A stretch of DNA of 64,000 nt from Rhodanobacter panaciterrae (lineage in GTDB: Bacteria; Pseudomonadota; Gammaproteobacteria; Xanthomonadales; Rhodanobacteraceae), in contig NZ_BMXT01000002.1 in assembly GCF_014651895.1 (NCBI RefSeq), forward strand, positions 496,001 to 560,000, given 5' to 3'. Of the stretch, positions 51,595-61,985 are shown piece by piece; position 1 is the first letter of the stretch; the number at the start of each line of letters is the position of its first letter. The position numbers and the translations under genes are program-made. A model generated the notes under the pieces. The model worked only from the letters and a program-made list of their open reading frames with translations, was not told the origin of the DNA and ran no database searches.

Positions 51595-53223
51595 ATGGCA
51601 GTACCGCAGGAACGACTCGATATCGGCGCCGTCGAGATCCATGCCGACCACACCGGTTACGAAAGCATCCTGACTCCCGCGGCGCTGGGTTTTCTGGCCC
51701 AGTTGCACCGCCGCTTTGACGCCACCCGGCAGCACTTGTTGCAGGCCCGGCGCGAACGTCAGGCGGGGTACGACGCTGGCGGTTTGCCGGATTTCCGCGC
51801 CGACACGCGGGCGATCCGCGAGTCCGACTGGACTGTGGCACCCATCCCGGCTGCACTGCAGGACAGACGCGTCGAGATCACCGGCCCGGTCGAACGCAAG
51901 ATGATCATCAACGCGCTGAACTCCGGCGCGAAGGTGTTCATGGCCGACTTCGAGGATTCCTCGGCGCCCACCTTCGCCAACCAGCTCGACGGCCAGATCA
52001 ACCTGCGCGATGCGGTGAACGGCACGATCGAGTTCAGCACGCCCGAGGGCAAGCACTACCGCGTCAATGAGAATCCGGCCGTGCTGGTGGTGCGTCCGCG
52101 TGGCTGGCACCTGCACGACAAGTTCTTCAGCGTGGACGGCGAGCCGATGGCCGGCGCGCTGGTCGACTTCGGCCTGTTCGTGTTCCACAACGCCCGTGCG
52201 CTGCACCGCCGCCAGCGCGGCCCGTATTTCTACCTGCCCAAGCTGGAGGCGATGGAAGAAGCCGCGCTATGGGACGAGGTGATGGCCGCCGCCGAAGACG
52301 AGCTGCAGCTGCCGGTCGGCACGATGAAGGCCACCGTGCTGATCGAGACGCTGCCGGCGGCATTCCAGATGCACGAGATCCTGCACGCGCTGCGACGCCG
52401 TGCGGTCGGTCTCAACTGCGGTCGCTGGGATTACATCTTCTCGTATCTGAAAACCCTGCGCGGTCATCGCGACCGCCTGCTACCGGAGCGTGGCCAGGTG
52501 CAGATGACCGCACCGTTCCTGAAGGCCTATTCCGAACTGTTGATCCAGACTTGCCATCGTCGCGGCGCGTTCGCGATGGGCGGCATGGCGGCACAGATTC
52601 CGATCAAGGGCGATGACGCCGCCAATGAGCTCGCGCTGGCCAAGGTACGCACCGACAAGCTGCGTGAAGTGCAGGCCGGCCACGATGGCACCTGGGTCGC
52701 ACATCCCGCACTGGTGCCTGTCGCGCAGGAAATTTTCGACCGCTACATGCCGACACCGAACCAGCTCCGCGTGCTGCGCAAGGACGTTCAAGTAACCCGC
52801 GAGCAATTGCTCGCCGCGCCGAACGGCACGATCAGCCGCGCCGGTTTCGACAACAACGTCGAGGTCTGCCTGCGTTACACCGCCGCGTGGCTGGATGGTC
52901 TCGGCTGCGTGCCGATCCATCACCTGATGGAGGACGCCGCCACCGCCGAGATCGCCCGCGCGCAGCTGTGGCAATGGTTGCACCATGCCGACATTCCGGC
53001 CGGCGAAACGCCGACCGGGGGCGCGCTGGAATTCCCCGACCACGCGCCGATCGACTTCGCCCTGTTCGACCACGCCATGGCCGCGCACACCCATCGCCTG
53101 CGCGACAGCCAGCATCCCGGCGCCACCCGTGCCGATGCGGCCGCCGCCCTGCTTTCCGCCATGACCCACGCCGACCAGCTCGGCAACTTCCTGACTCTGC
53201 CCGCCTACGACCAGCTCGGCTGA
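51595..53223 (+). CDS. aceB: Malate synthase A
   Basis: A 542-residue glyoxylate-shunt enzyme that condenses glyoxylate and acetyl-CoA to malate. Family blocks are [14 protein letters not shown] (about 115-128), the metal/active segment [32 protein letters not shown] and [16 protein letters not shown]. Length matches E. coli AceB (533), the short A form. It has its own promoter upstream and is followed by aceA after 49 bp in the same direction. Confidence 0.97.
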   Translation: MAVPQERLDIGAVEIHADHTGYESILTPAALGFLAQLHRRFDATRQHLLQARRERQAGYDAGGLPDFRADTRAIRESDWTVAPIPAALQDRRVEITGPVERKMIINALNSGAKVFMADFEDSSAPTFANQLDGQINLRDAVNGTIEFSTPEGKHYRVNENPAVLVVRPRGWHLHDKFFSVDGEPMAGALVDFGLFVFHNARALHRRQRGPYFYLPKLEAMEEAALWDEVMAAAEDELQLPVGTMKATVLIETLPAAFQMHEILHALRRRAVGLNCGRWDYIFSYLKTLRGHRDRLLPERGQVQMTAPFLKAYSELLIQTCHRRGAFAMGGMAAQIPIKGDDAANELALAKVRTDKLREVQAGHDGTWVAHPALVPVAQEIFDRYMPTPNQLRVLRKDVQVTREQLLAAPNGTISRAGFDNNVEVCLRYTAAWLDGLGCVPIHHLMEDAATAEIARAQLWQWLHHADIPAGETPTGGALEFPDHAPIDFALFDHAMAAHTHRLRDSQHPGATRADAAAALLSAMTHADQLGNFLTLPAYDQLG

Positions 53224-53272
53224 CGCCAGCTCGCCGAGCCTCACACCACCTTCGATTCCACGGAGCCACGCC

Positions 53273-54571
<1,299 letters not shown>

Positions 54572-54584
54572 AGACGCCATATTT

Positions 54585-54613
54585 GTAGGAGCGCACTTAA
54601 GGTGCGCTCCTAC
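54585..54613. repeat. GTAG-type REP hairpin between aceA and antiporter gene
   Basis: Perfect 12-bp arms GTAGGAGCGCAC and GTGCGCTCCTAC flank a 5-base loop TTAAG. It lies tail-to-tail between aceA and the convergent antiporter gene and probably acts as a bidirectional terminator. Its right end (CTAC) overlaps the antiporter stop codon at 54610-54612. Confidence 0.85.
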
Positions 54614-56397
54614 GATGCTGTCGGTGGCACCAGCGCAATCACCGTCCAGCCAGGCTTCGGCTCCAGCTCGCGTTTGGTCGAGGCCACCCGCAACGCGCCT
54701 TTCTCCTCCACGCCGAACATCAAGACGCTGTTCGAGCCGTACTGCTCGATGAAATGTGGCCAGTCGAAGGTAGTGCTCAGCTTGGTCGACTTGATCCGCC
54801 AGCCATGCTCGAGCATTTCGGCAAAGCGGCCGTGGGTCATCTCCTCGTCGAACAGCGGTGGCGCCAGCAGACTGCCGGACAGCGCCGCGCGATCGGTGTT
54901 TTCCTGCGGCGTCAGGTTGCGCAGCCGATAGACCTTGTCGCGACCGAACTCCTGCCGGTAATGCACGCAGGCCAGCGAATTGCGTTCGCGATGGGTGGAC
55001 ACTGCCAGCAGACGACCAATGCCGGTGAGATCGAGATAGCGCTCCGCATGCGGCGACGCCGGATTGCCAAAGAACGTGGCGAGCCCGTCCATGCGCGCGT
55101 GACGGATGCCGTCCCAATCGTCATCGGCGAGCATCACGTGGAAGCCAGCCTCGCTCAACACCTTGCCGATCGCCCGCGCCACTTCATCGGAGCCGAAGAT
55201 CAGCAGTCCGCGTGGCTCCGGTTCGGCCACCTTCAGCCACAACGCCAAAGGCCGCGCCGTGGCACTCTGCAGTACCACCGTGCCGATAATCAGGATGAAC
55301 ACCAGCGGCACCAGCGCCCCGGCACCGGCCACGCCCAGCGCATCCAGCCGCAGTGCAAACAGCGCCGACACCGAAGCGGCCACGATGCCACGCGGCGCCA
55401 CCCAGCCGATCAATGCCCGTTCGCGCCAGCTCAGTCCGCTGCCCAGACTCGACAGCAGCACGGTCAACGGTCGCACGACCAGTTGCGCAATCGCGAACAG
55501 CGCGATGCCCGCGCCGAGCATGCCATCCGGCAACGGCCAGTGCAGACGCGCCGCCAGCAGGATGAACAGCAGCGACACCAGCACCGTGGTGAGGCTTTCC
55601 TTGAAGTCGAGGATGTCGTCAATATGCACGCCGCGCATATTGCCCAGCGCGATGCCCATGATGGTCACCGCCAGCAATCCCGATTCATGCGTGATCACGT
55701 TCGAGACGCTGAAGGCGAACAGTACCGCCGCCAGCACCGCATAGTTCTGCAGGTATTCGGGGATCAGCTGCCGACGCAGCAGGAAGCCGGTCAGCCATGC
55801 ACTCAGCGCGCCGGTTATCGCACCACAGCCGATCGTGGCGATGAAGATGCCGATGGTGTGACCCTCCTGCCGCGACACGATCGCCTCGAAGATCAGCACC
55901 GCGAACAGCGCACCGAGCGGATCGATCACGATGCCTTCCCAGCGCAAGGTGTTGGCGATGCGGGCATTCGGTCGCAGCGTGCGCAACATCGGCGCGATCA
56001 CCGTCGGCCCGGTGACGCAGGCCAGCGCGCCGAACAGCAAGGCGATCGACCAGCTCAGCCCGGCCACCAGATGGGCCGCCAGCGCCAGCAGCAGCAACGC
56101 GGTCACTGCGCCGTAACTGACCAGGCCGCGCACCACATGGCCGATGCCCGGCAATTCGTGGAAGCGCAGGGTGAGGCTGCCCTCGAACAGGATCAGCGCC
56201 ACCGCCAGCGATACGATTGGAAACAACAGACCGCCCAGCAGTTTGTCGGGATCGAGCACGCCGCTGACCGGCCCCAGCAGAATGCCGGCCAGCAGCAGGA
56301 ACAGGATTGCCGGCAGCTTCACCCGCCACGCCAGCCACTGCGCCAGGAAGCCGATCATCAGCATGCCGGCGAGCATCAGGCCGAGCTCGATAGTCAT
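54610..56397 (-). CDS. CPA1-type cation:proton antiporter with TrkA-N domain
   Basis: A 595-residue antiporter. About 12 helices form the sodium/hydrogen exchanger domain (1-400), including LFGALACVTGPTVIAPMLRTLRPN and the polar GLLAVTIMGIALGN/EGIVIDPLGAL segments typical of the ion site. A cytoplasmic TrkA-N Rossmann domain (about 410-535) begins LLIFGSDEVARAIGKVL. It probably exports Na+ or K+ in exchange for protons. The last codons lie inside a REP element, whose GTAG end supplies the stop codon TAG. Confidence 0.88.
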   Translation of the reverse strand: MTIELGLMLAGMLMIGFLAQWLAWRVKLPAILFLLLAGILLGPVSGVLDPDKLLGGLLFPIVSLAVALILFEGSLTLRFHELPGIGHVVRGLVSYGAVTALLLLALAAHLVAGLSWSIALLFGALACVTGPTVIAPMLRTLRPNARIANTLRWEGIVIDPLGALFAVLIFEAIVSRQEGHTIGIFIATIGCGAITGALSAWLTGFLLRRQLIPEYLQNYAVLAAVLFAFSVSNVITHESGLLAVTIMGIALGNMRGVHIDDILDFKESLTTVLVSLLFILLAARLHWPLPDGMLGAGIALFAIAQLVVRPLTVLLSSLGSGLSWRERALIGWVAPRGIVAASVSALFALRLDALGVAGAGALVPLVFILIIGTVVLQSATARPLALWLKVAEPEPRGLLIFGSDEVARAIGKVLSEAGFHVMLADDDWDGIRHARMDGLATFFGNPASPHAERYLDLTGIGRLLAVSTHRERNSLACVHYRQEFGRDKVYRLRNLTPQENTDRAALSGSLLAPPLFDEEMTHGRFAEMLEHGWRIKSTKLSTTFDWPHFIEQYGSNSVLMFGVEEKGALRVASTKRELEPKPGWTVIALVPPTAS

Positions 56398-56478
56398 CGC
56401 ATTCCTTGGGCGAACCTCAAGCCACTATCGGAGCATGCGACGGCGGACACGTCCAGCCGAGAGGCCGGCGGGCGCGGT

Positions 56479-57978
56479 TCAGAAGCGTCTGTATTGCAGC
56501 GCTTCGGCCAGATGCTCTCGTTCCAGCAAAGCTGCACCACCATCGAGGTCGGCAATCGTGCGCGCGACCCGCAACACGCGGTGATAGGCACGCGCGGATA
56601 AGCCCAGTCGTTCCAGCGCCGTCTCGAACCAGCGCCGTTCAGCCGGGCCCAACGCGCAATCACGCTCCAGCTCGCGCGTGCTGATTTCCGCGTTCGGCCG
56701 GCCTGCCCGCATCAGCGATTGCCGACGCGCCTTGAGTACGCGCGCGCGCACGGTGGCGGAATCCTCGTCGCGCTCGCTGCGTGGCGCACCGAGATCGGCG
56801 AGGGGTACCGGCGGCACTTCCACGCAAAGATCGATGCGGTCGAGCAGCGGTCCGGAAATGCGCGAACGATAACGCTGGATCTGATCCGGCGTGCATTGGC
56901 AGCGTTGGCGCGGGTCGCCCACATAGCCGCATGGACACGGATTCATCGCCGCCACCAGTTGGAACTGCGCGGGGAACGTCGATTGCCGCGCGGCCCGCGA
57001 GATCACGATATGGCCGGACTCCATCGGCTCGCGCAGCACTTCCAGCACGTGCCGGCTGAACTCCGGCAACTCGTCCAGGAACAGCACACCGTTGTGCGCC
57101 AGCGAGATCTCGCCCGGCCGCGGATACGAGCCGCCGCCGACCAGCGCCACCGCCGACGCGGTGTGATGCGGCGCCCGGAACGGCCGGCGACGCCATTGCG
57201 CAAGATCGGTATCCTGCCCGGCCACCGACAGCACCGAGCAGGTTTCCAGCGCCTCCGACTCGGACAACGGCGGCAGGATGCCGGGCAGCCGCTCGGCCAG
57301 CATGGTCTTGCCGGTACCTGGCGGTCCCACCAACAGCAGGTGATGGCCACCAACCGCGGTGATCTCCAGCGCGCGCCGCGCCTGCAACTGGCCGCGCACA
57401 TCGCGCAGATCCGGGCCACCGTTCGCGCCGCCATCGCTGGGAATGCCGATCGGCGCGGACAGCTCCTGCGCCCCGCGCAACCAGCCACATACCTCGGCCA
57501 GCGTGTCGGCCACCCGCACATCCACATCCGGCACCAATGCCGCCTCGGCGGCATTCTCGCGTGGCACTACCACGCGACGGCCGCGCGCGCGCGCGCGCAA
57601 CAGCGCTGGCAGCACACCGGAAACGCTGCGCAGCGAACCGGTCAATGCCAGCTCGCCAAGAAATTCGCAATCGTCCAATTTCTCGCGCGGCACCTGGCCA
57701 CTGGCCGCGAGTATGCCCAATGCAATCGACAGGTCGAAACGACCGCCATCCTTGGGCAGCTCGGCCGGCGCCAGATTCACGGTGACACGGCGGTTGGGAT
57801 ATTCGAAGGCGGTGTTCTGGATCGCCACGCGCACGCGATCACGCGCTTCGCGCACTGCCGCCTCGGGCAAGCCAACAATATTGGTGGCGGGCAGACCGCC
57901 GGACAGGTGTACTTCCACCATCACCTGCGGCGCGGCGATCCCTTCCTGGGCGCGGCTGAGGGTGACGGCAAGACTCAT
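56479..57978 (-). CDS. comM: YifB/ComM family Mg-chelatase-like AAA ATPase
   Basis: A 499-residue AAA+ protein; ComM is a branch-migration helicase that promotes integration of transforming DNA. An N-terminal Lon-like fold (1-170) with GLPEAAVREARDRVR is followed by Walker A GPPGTGKT (218-225), Walker B GVLFLDE (near 295), and the Cys-rich MNPCPCGYVGDPRQRCQC loop. The C-terminal winged-helix segment ends LAEALQYRRF. It contains a G/C-alternating tract (57582-57598) that encodes Arg-Ala repeats. Confidence 0.93.
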   Translation of the reverse strand: MSLAVTLSRAQEGIAAPQVMVEVHLSGGLPATNIVGLPEAAVREARDRVRVAIQNTAFEYPNRRVTVNLAPAELPKDGGRFDLSIALGILAASGQVPREKLDDCEFLGELALTGSLRSVSGVLPALLRARARGRRVVVPRENAAEAALVPDVDVRVADTLAEVCGWLRGAQELSAPIGIPSDGGANGGPDLRDVRGQLQARRALEITAVGGHHLLLVGPPGTGKTMLAERLPGILPPLSESEALETCSVLSVAGQDTDLAQWRRRPFRAPHHTASAVALVGGGSYPRPGEISLAHNGVLFLDELPEFSRHVLEVLREPMESGHIVISRAARQSTFPAQFQLVAAMNPCPCGYVGDPRQRCQCTPDQIQRYRSRISGPLLDRIDLCVEVPPVPLADLGAPRSERDEDSATVRARVLKARRQSLMRAGRPNAEISTRELERDCALGPAERRWFETALERLGLSARAYHRVLRVARTIADLDGGAALLEREHLAEALQYRRF

Positions 57979-58061
57979 GCGGACGCTGGCTGCTCACGCA
58001 CGGAGAAGTCGCTGATATGCAAGGACATCGCGCGACTCCATCGACAGTGCTGGATAAATAA

Positions 58062-58106
58062 CCGCCCCCGATCGTTCTCGGGGTGAGGGTGACGGATCGG
58101 GGGCGG
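58062..58106 (-). terminator. Terminator of ubiK
   Basis: Perfect 12-bp arms CCGCCCCCGATC and GATCGGGGGCGG enclose a 21-base loop. On the minus strand the stem is followed by TTATTTATCC. It lies 22 bases beyond the ubiK stop codon and before comM, which is on the same strand. Confidence 0.7.
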
Positions 58107-58127
58107 CTCCCGGGAGGTTGGTTGTTG

Positions 58128-58382
58128 CTAGCCCCCGCGGGCAGCTACGGTGGCCTCAAGTTCGGCCACGCGTCGCTCCAATTCGTCGACCTTGGCGCGG
58201 GTACGCGCCAGCACCTGTGTCTGGACTTCGAATTCTTCGCGGGTGACCAGGTCGAGGCGGCGCAGTCCCTGCGCCAAAACGTCCTGGAAGTTGGCTCGCA
58301 AATCCTGTTGCGCCTGTGCCAATCCTGGCGGTACCAACGACACAAGTCGCAGGGCAATCTGATCGATATCCTGCCTGTTCAT
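58128..58382 (-). CDS. ubiK: Ubiquinone biosynthesis accessory factor UbiK
   Basis: An 84-residue helical protein that works with UbiJ (40833) in aerobic ubiquinone synthesis. The N-terminal half (LVSLVPPGLAQAQQDLRANFQDVLAQGLRRLDLVTREEFEVQTQVL) is the BMFP/DUF526 domain. The C-terminal half is a heptad-rich coiled coil (RAKVDELERRVAELEA) for trimerisation. The start ATG at 58382 was chosen over an upstream extension with no similarity. Confidence 0.93.
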   Translation of the reverse strand: MNRQDIDQIALRLVSLVPPGLAQAQQDLRANFQDVLAQGLRRLDLVTREEFEVQTQVLARTRAKVDELERRVAELEATVAARGG

Positions 58383-58413
58383 CGTGAACAGCGCCTCAAG
58401 CTCGTCGAGATAA

Positions 58414-58908
<495 letters not shown>

Positions 58909-58988
58909 AATAAAGCGCATCCCCGCAGAACCCGCGCCGCTGCTTGCCGCGCCCGGCTTATCCCCCGACTTGTGCACAACTTGTTGGG

Positions 58989-59017
58989 TTGACCCTACCC
59001 GACGCACCCGATATGTT
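58989..59017 (+). promoter_or_regulatory. Promoter of the nrdA-nrdB transcript
   Basis: TTGACC (58989-58994) and TATGTT (59012-59017) are spaced by exactly 17 bases. The predicted start near 59024 falls at the first base of the riboswitch aptamer, which supports both calls. Confidence 0.65.
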
Positions 59018-59019
59018 GT

Positions 59020-59213
59020 GTCCGTCGGTGCCCGTCCAGACGCGATCGTCGGTCGGGCTTAAAAGGGAATCCGGTGTAATTCCGGAACTGCCCCGCAGCG
59101 GTAAAGCGGAAACGAACGCACCCACATGCACTGGCCTTCGACGGCTGGGAAGCGGGAGCAAGTAGGCGGATCGCAAGATCCATGTCCGCAAGTCCGAAGA
59201 CCTGCCGGCACAT
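59020..59213 (+). ncRNA. Cobalamin (B12) riboswitch
   Basis: The aptamer opens with GTCGGTGCCCGTCC. The core AAAAGGGAATCCGGTG and GGAACTGCCCCGCAGCGGTAA follow, and the B12-box AGTCCGAAGACCTGCCGG lies at 59191-59208. These are the hallmark conserved blocks of the class. B12 binding normally shuts off the downstream gene. Here that is class Ia ribonucleotide reductase, a known arrangement in bacteria that also have a B12-dependent RNR. Ends are approximate. Confidence 0.92.
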
Positions 59214-59377
59214 CGGGACGAACGTGTCCCGATGCGTAGTGACGGCTTCCGCGGGGAAGCACGTCGCAGTGCAGTAGGCCAAACGGCAGCTGCATTGTGA
59301 GCCATCCCCGGAATCCATCGCTTCAGGCCCTGTGCGCGGGAGCAGGCGTTTGATGTCCATGCCGGGAGCCACCAGCC

Positions 59378-61846
59378 ATGCAACCCCTCGATACCGCCAC
59401 CCGCGAGCGCACCGTCGCGCGCGTCGATTCACCCACTACTGAAACCACCGTACCGCTCTCGCCTGAAACTGCCTTCAGCCTGACCCCGCCACACAACCCC
59501 GCGCAGATGCGCGTGACCAAGCGCAATGGCGGCCAGGAAACCGTCGACGTCAACAAGATTGTGCGTGCGGTGACCCGCAGCAGCGAAGGCCTGCATGGCG
59601 TCGATCCGTTGCGCGTGGCGCTGAAGACCATCGGCGGCCTGTACGACGGCGCCACCACCCAGGAGCTGGACCAGCTTTCCATCCGCACCGCCGCGGCACT
59701 GACCGCTGAAGAACCGGAGTACGGCCAGCTCGCCGCGCGCCTGCTTGGCGCCTACATCGACAAGGAAGTGAGCGGCCAGGAAATCCAGAGTTTCTCGCAG
59801 TCAATCGCGCGCGGCGCGGAACTGGGCATCCTCAACGCGCGCCTGCGCGACTTCGTCGCCATCAACGCACGCAAGTTGAACGACGCGATCGATCCGCTCG
59901 CCACCCGCCGCTTCGAATACTTCGGCCTGCGCACGGTGTACGACCGTTACCTGCTGCGCCATCCGCAGCTGCGTTTCGTGATCGAGACGCCGCAGCATTT
60001 CTTCATGCGCATCGCCTGCGCGCTCGGTGGCAACGAGATCGGCGAAACGCTGGAACTCTATCGGCTGCTATCCTCGCTGGAATACATCGCCAGCTCGCCC
60101 ACGCTGTTCAATGCCGGCACTGCACACGAGCAGTTGAGCTCGTGCTACCTGCTCGACTCGCCGCTCGACTCGCTGGAGTCGATCTACGACAAGTACGCCG
60201 ACGTCGCCAAGCTCAGCAAGTTCGCCGGCGGCATCGGCCTGGCGTATTCGCGGGTGCGTTCGCGCGGTTCGCTGATCAAGGGTACCAACGGCCATTCCAA
60301 TGGCCTGCTGCCATGGCTGAAGACACTGGATGCCTCGGTCGCCGCGGTGAACCAGGGCGGCAAGCGCAAGGGCGCGGCCTGCGTGTACCTGGAATCGTGG
60401 CATGCCGACATCGAGGATTTCCTCGCGCTGCGCGACAACACCGGCGATGACGCACGCCGCGCGCACAACCTCAACATCGCGAACTGGATTCCCGACGAAT
60501 TCATGCGCCGCGTTGAAAGCGATGGCGACTGGTCGCTGTTCGATCCGAAGGTGATGCCGCACCTGGTCGACAGCTGGGGCGAAACCTTCGATCGCGCCTA
60601 TCGCGAAGCCGAAACGAACGGCCTCGCCGTGAAGACGGTGAAGGCGCGCGAGTTGTATGCCCGCATGATGCGCACGCTGGCGCAGACCGGCAACGGCTGG
60701 ATGACGTTCAAGGATCGCTGCAACGCCACCAGCAATCAGACGGCCAATCCCGACAACGTGATCCACCTGTCCAACCTGTGCACCGAGATCCTCGAAGTGA
60801 GCTCGGCCAGCGAGACGGCCGTGTGCAATCTGGGCTCGGTGAACCTGGCGCGGCACGTCGTTGACGGCGCCTTCGACTTCGAACAGCTCGCCTCGACCGT
60901 GCGCACCGCCGTGCGCCAGCTCAACCGGGTGATCGATCTCAACTTCTATCCGATCGACACCGCGCGCGCCGCCAACATGAAGTGGCGCCCGGTCGGTCTC
61001 GGCGTGATGGGCCTGCAGGACGTGTTCTTCAAGCTGCGGCTGCCGTTCGATTCAACCGAAGCGCTGGCACTGTCCACCCGCATCGCCGAGGAGATCTATT
61101 TCCACGCGCTGTCGATGTCGACCGAACTCGCTGCGGTCGAAGGCGCACACCCGGGCTTTGCCGAAAGCCGCGCCGCGAACGGTGAACTGCAGTTCGACTA
61201 CTGGCCGAATGCCGCGCCGCAAGACAGCGCGCGCTGGGATGCCCTGCGTGAACGCATCAAGCAGCACGGCCTGCGCAACTCGCTGCTGATCGCAATCGCA
61301 CCGACCGCCACGATCGCCTCGATCGCCGGCTGCTACGAGTGCATCGAGCCGCAGGTCAGCAACCTGTTCAAACGCGAGACGCTGTCGGGTGATTTCCTGC
61401 AGGTCAATCGTTACCTCGCCGACGAACTCAAGACCCTCGGTCTGTGGACATCGGAGATCCGCGACGCGATCAAGCTGGCGGAAGGATCGATCCAGGGTAT
61501 CGGCGCGATTCCGGAACGCCTGCGTACGATCTATCGCACGGTGTGGGAGCTGCCGCAGAAGGCACTGATCGAACTCGGTGCCGCGCGTGGCGCCTATATC
61601 GACCAGAGCCAGTCGCTGAACCTGTTCATGGAAAACCCGAACATTGGGCAGCTGAGCTCGATGTACATGTACGCGTGGAAGGCTGGCATCAAGACGACGT
61701 ACTACCTGCGCTCGCGCCCCGCTACGAAGATCGCCAAGACCACGGTGACGGCGGACCGGACCGTGCTGGTAGTGGATCAGGCGCAAGCGAATGCCGCGGT
61801 GTTCTGCTCGCTGGAAAATCCCGAGTACTGCGAAGCCTGCCAGTAA
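59378..61846 (+). CDS. nrdA: Ribonucleoside-diphosphate reductase class Ia, alpha subunit
   Basis: An 822-residue catalytic subunit that reduces ribonucleotides for DNA synthesis. An N-terminal extension (1-44) is followed by the ATP-cone (about 45-135). Active-site cysteines are Cys256 (SSCYLL), Cys468 (NLCTE, with Glu470) and Cys483 (AVCNLG). The C-terminal redox pair is CEAC (818-821). It follows a cobalamin riboswitch and is cotranscribed with nrdB, with a paired-hairpin repeat between them. B12 availability is expected to control it. Confidence 0.96.
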   Translation: MQPLDTATRERTVARVDSPTTETTVPLSPETAFSLTPPHNPAQMRVTKRNGGQETVDVNKIVRAVTRSSEGLHGVDPLRVALKTIGGLYDGATTQELDQLSIRTAAALTAEEPEYGQLAARLLGAYIDKEVSGQEIQSFSQSIARGAELGILNARLRDFVAINARKLNDAIDPLATRRFEYFGLRTVYDRYLLRHPQLRFVIETPQHFFMRIACALGGNEIGETLELYRLLSSLEYIASSPTLFNAGTAHEQLSSCYLLDSPLDSLESIYDKYADVAKLSKFAGGIGLAYSRVRSRGSLIKGTNGHSNGLLPWLKTLDASVAAVNQGGKRKGAACVYLESWHADIEDFLALRDNTGDDARRAHNLNIANWIPDEFMRRVESDGDWSLFDPKVMPHLVDSWGETFDRAYREAETNGLAVKTVKARELYARMMRTLAQTGNGWMTFKDRCNATSNQTANPDNVIHLSNLCTEILEVSSASETAVCNLGSVNLARHVVDGAFDFEQLASTVRTAVRQLNRVIDLNFYPIDTARAANMKWRPVGLGVMGLQDVFFKLRLPFDSTEALALSTRIAEEIYFHALSMSTELAAVEGAHPGFAESRAANGELQFDYWPNAAPQDSARWDALRERIKQHGLRNSLLIAIAPTATIASIAGCYECIEPQVSNLFKRETLSGDFLQVNRYLADELKTLGLWTSEIRDAIKLAEGSIQGIGAIPERLRTIYRTVWELPQKALIELGAARGAYIDQSQSLNLFMENPNIGQLSSMYMYAWKAGIKTTYYLRSRPATKIAKTTVTADRTVLVVDQAQANAAVFCSLENPEYCEACQ

Positions 61847-61854
61847 GTCCATAA

Positions 61855-61961
61855 GCTCCTCCCCCTGCATGCAGGGGGAGGTCGGGAGGGGGTTGCCCGA
61901 GCTTGCGAGAAGATCAAGAGCGACCCCACCCCTACCCTCCCCTGCAAGCAGGGGAGGGAGC
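61855..61961 (+). repeat. Paired-hairpin intergenic repeat, copy D, inside nrdAB operon
   Basis: This is the fourth copy of the repeat, in the same orientation as copies A and C. The left hairpin CTCCCCCTGCATGCAGGGGGAG is intact and the right one is CCTCCCCTGC..GCAGGGGAGG. The element fills the gap between nrdA and nrdB and must be transcribed with them. Confidence 0.85.
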
Positions 61962-61985
61962 TAATTTCCGCATCGAAGGAACATT

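Larger units (their letters stand above)
58909..59377. other. Leader of nrdA with promoter, riboswitch and hairpin
   Basis: This is about 469 bp without a gene. It contains the promoter (58989-59017), the cobalamin riboswitch (59020-59213) and a hairpin with 9-bp arms CATCGGGAC/GTCCCGATG (59211-59234) just after it. The region 59235-59377 is an untranslated spacer with the ribosome-binding site GGGAG at 59364. No open frame of note is present. Confidence 0.7.

Noticed and set aside
54754-56601. 615-codon plus-strand open frame opposite the cation antiporter
   Set aside because: It is Gln/His/Arg-rich low-complexity translation with no motif. The minus-strand frame shows twelve membrane helices and a TrkA-N domain.
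58950-58985. DnaA-box-like TTATCCCCC and replication origin
   Set aside because: It is a single poor match with no cluster of boxes and no dnaA or dnaN nearby.
58995-59020. Possible NrdR boxes upstream of nrdA
   Set aside because: The sequence near GATATGTTGTGT resembles half a box, but no second box with correct spacing is visible. The -10 element explains the same bases.
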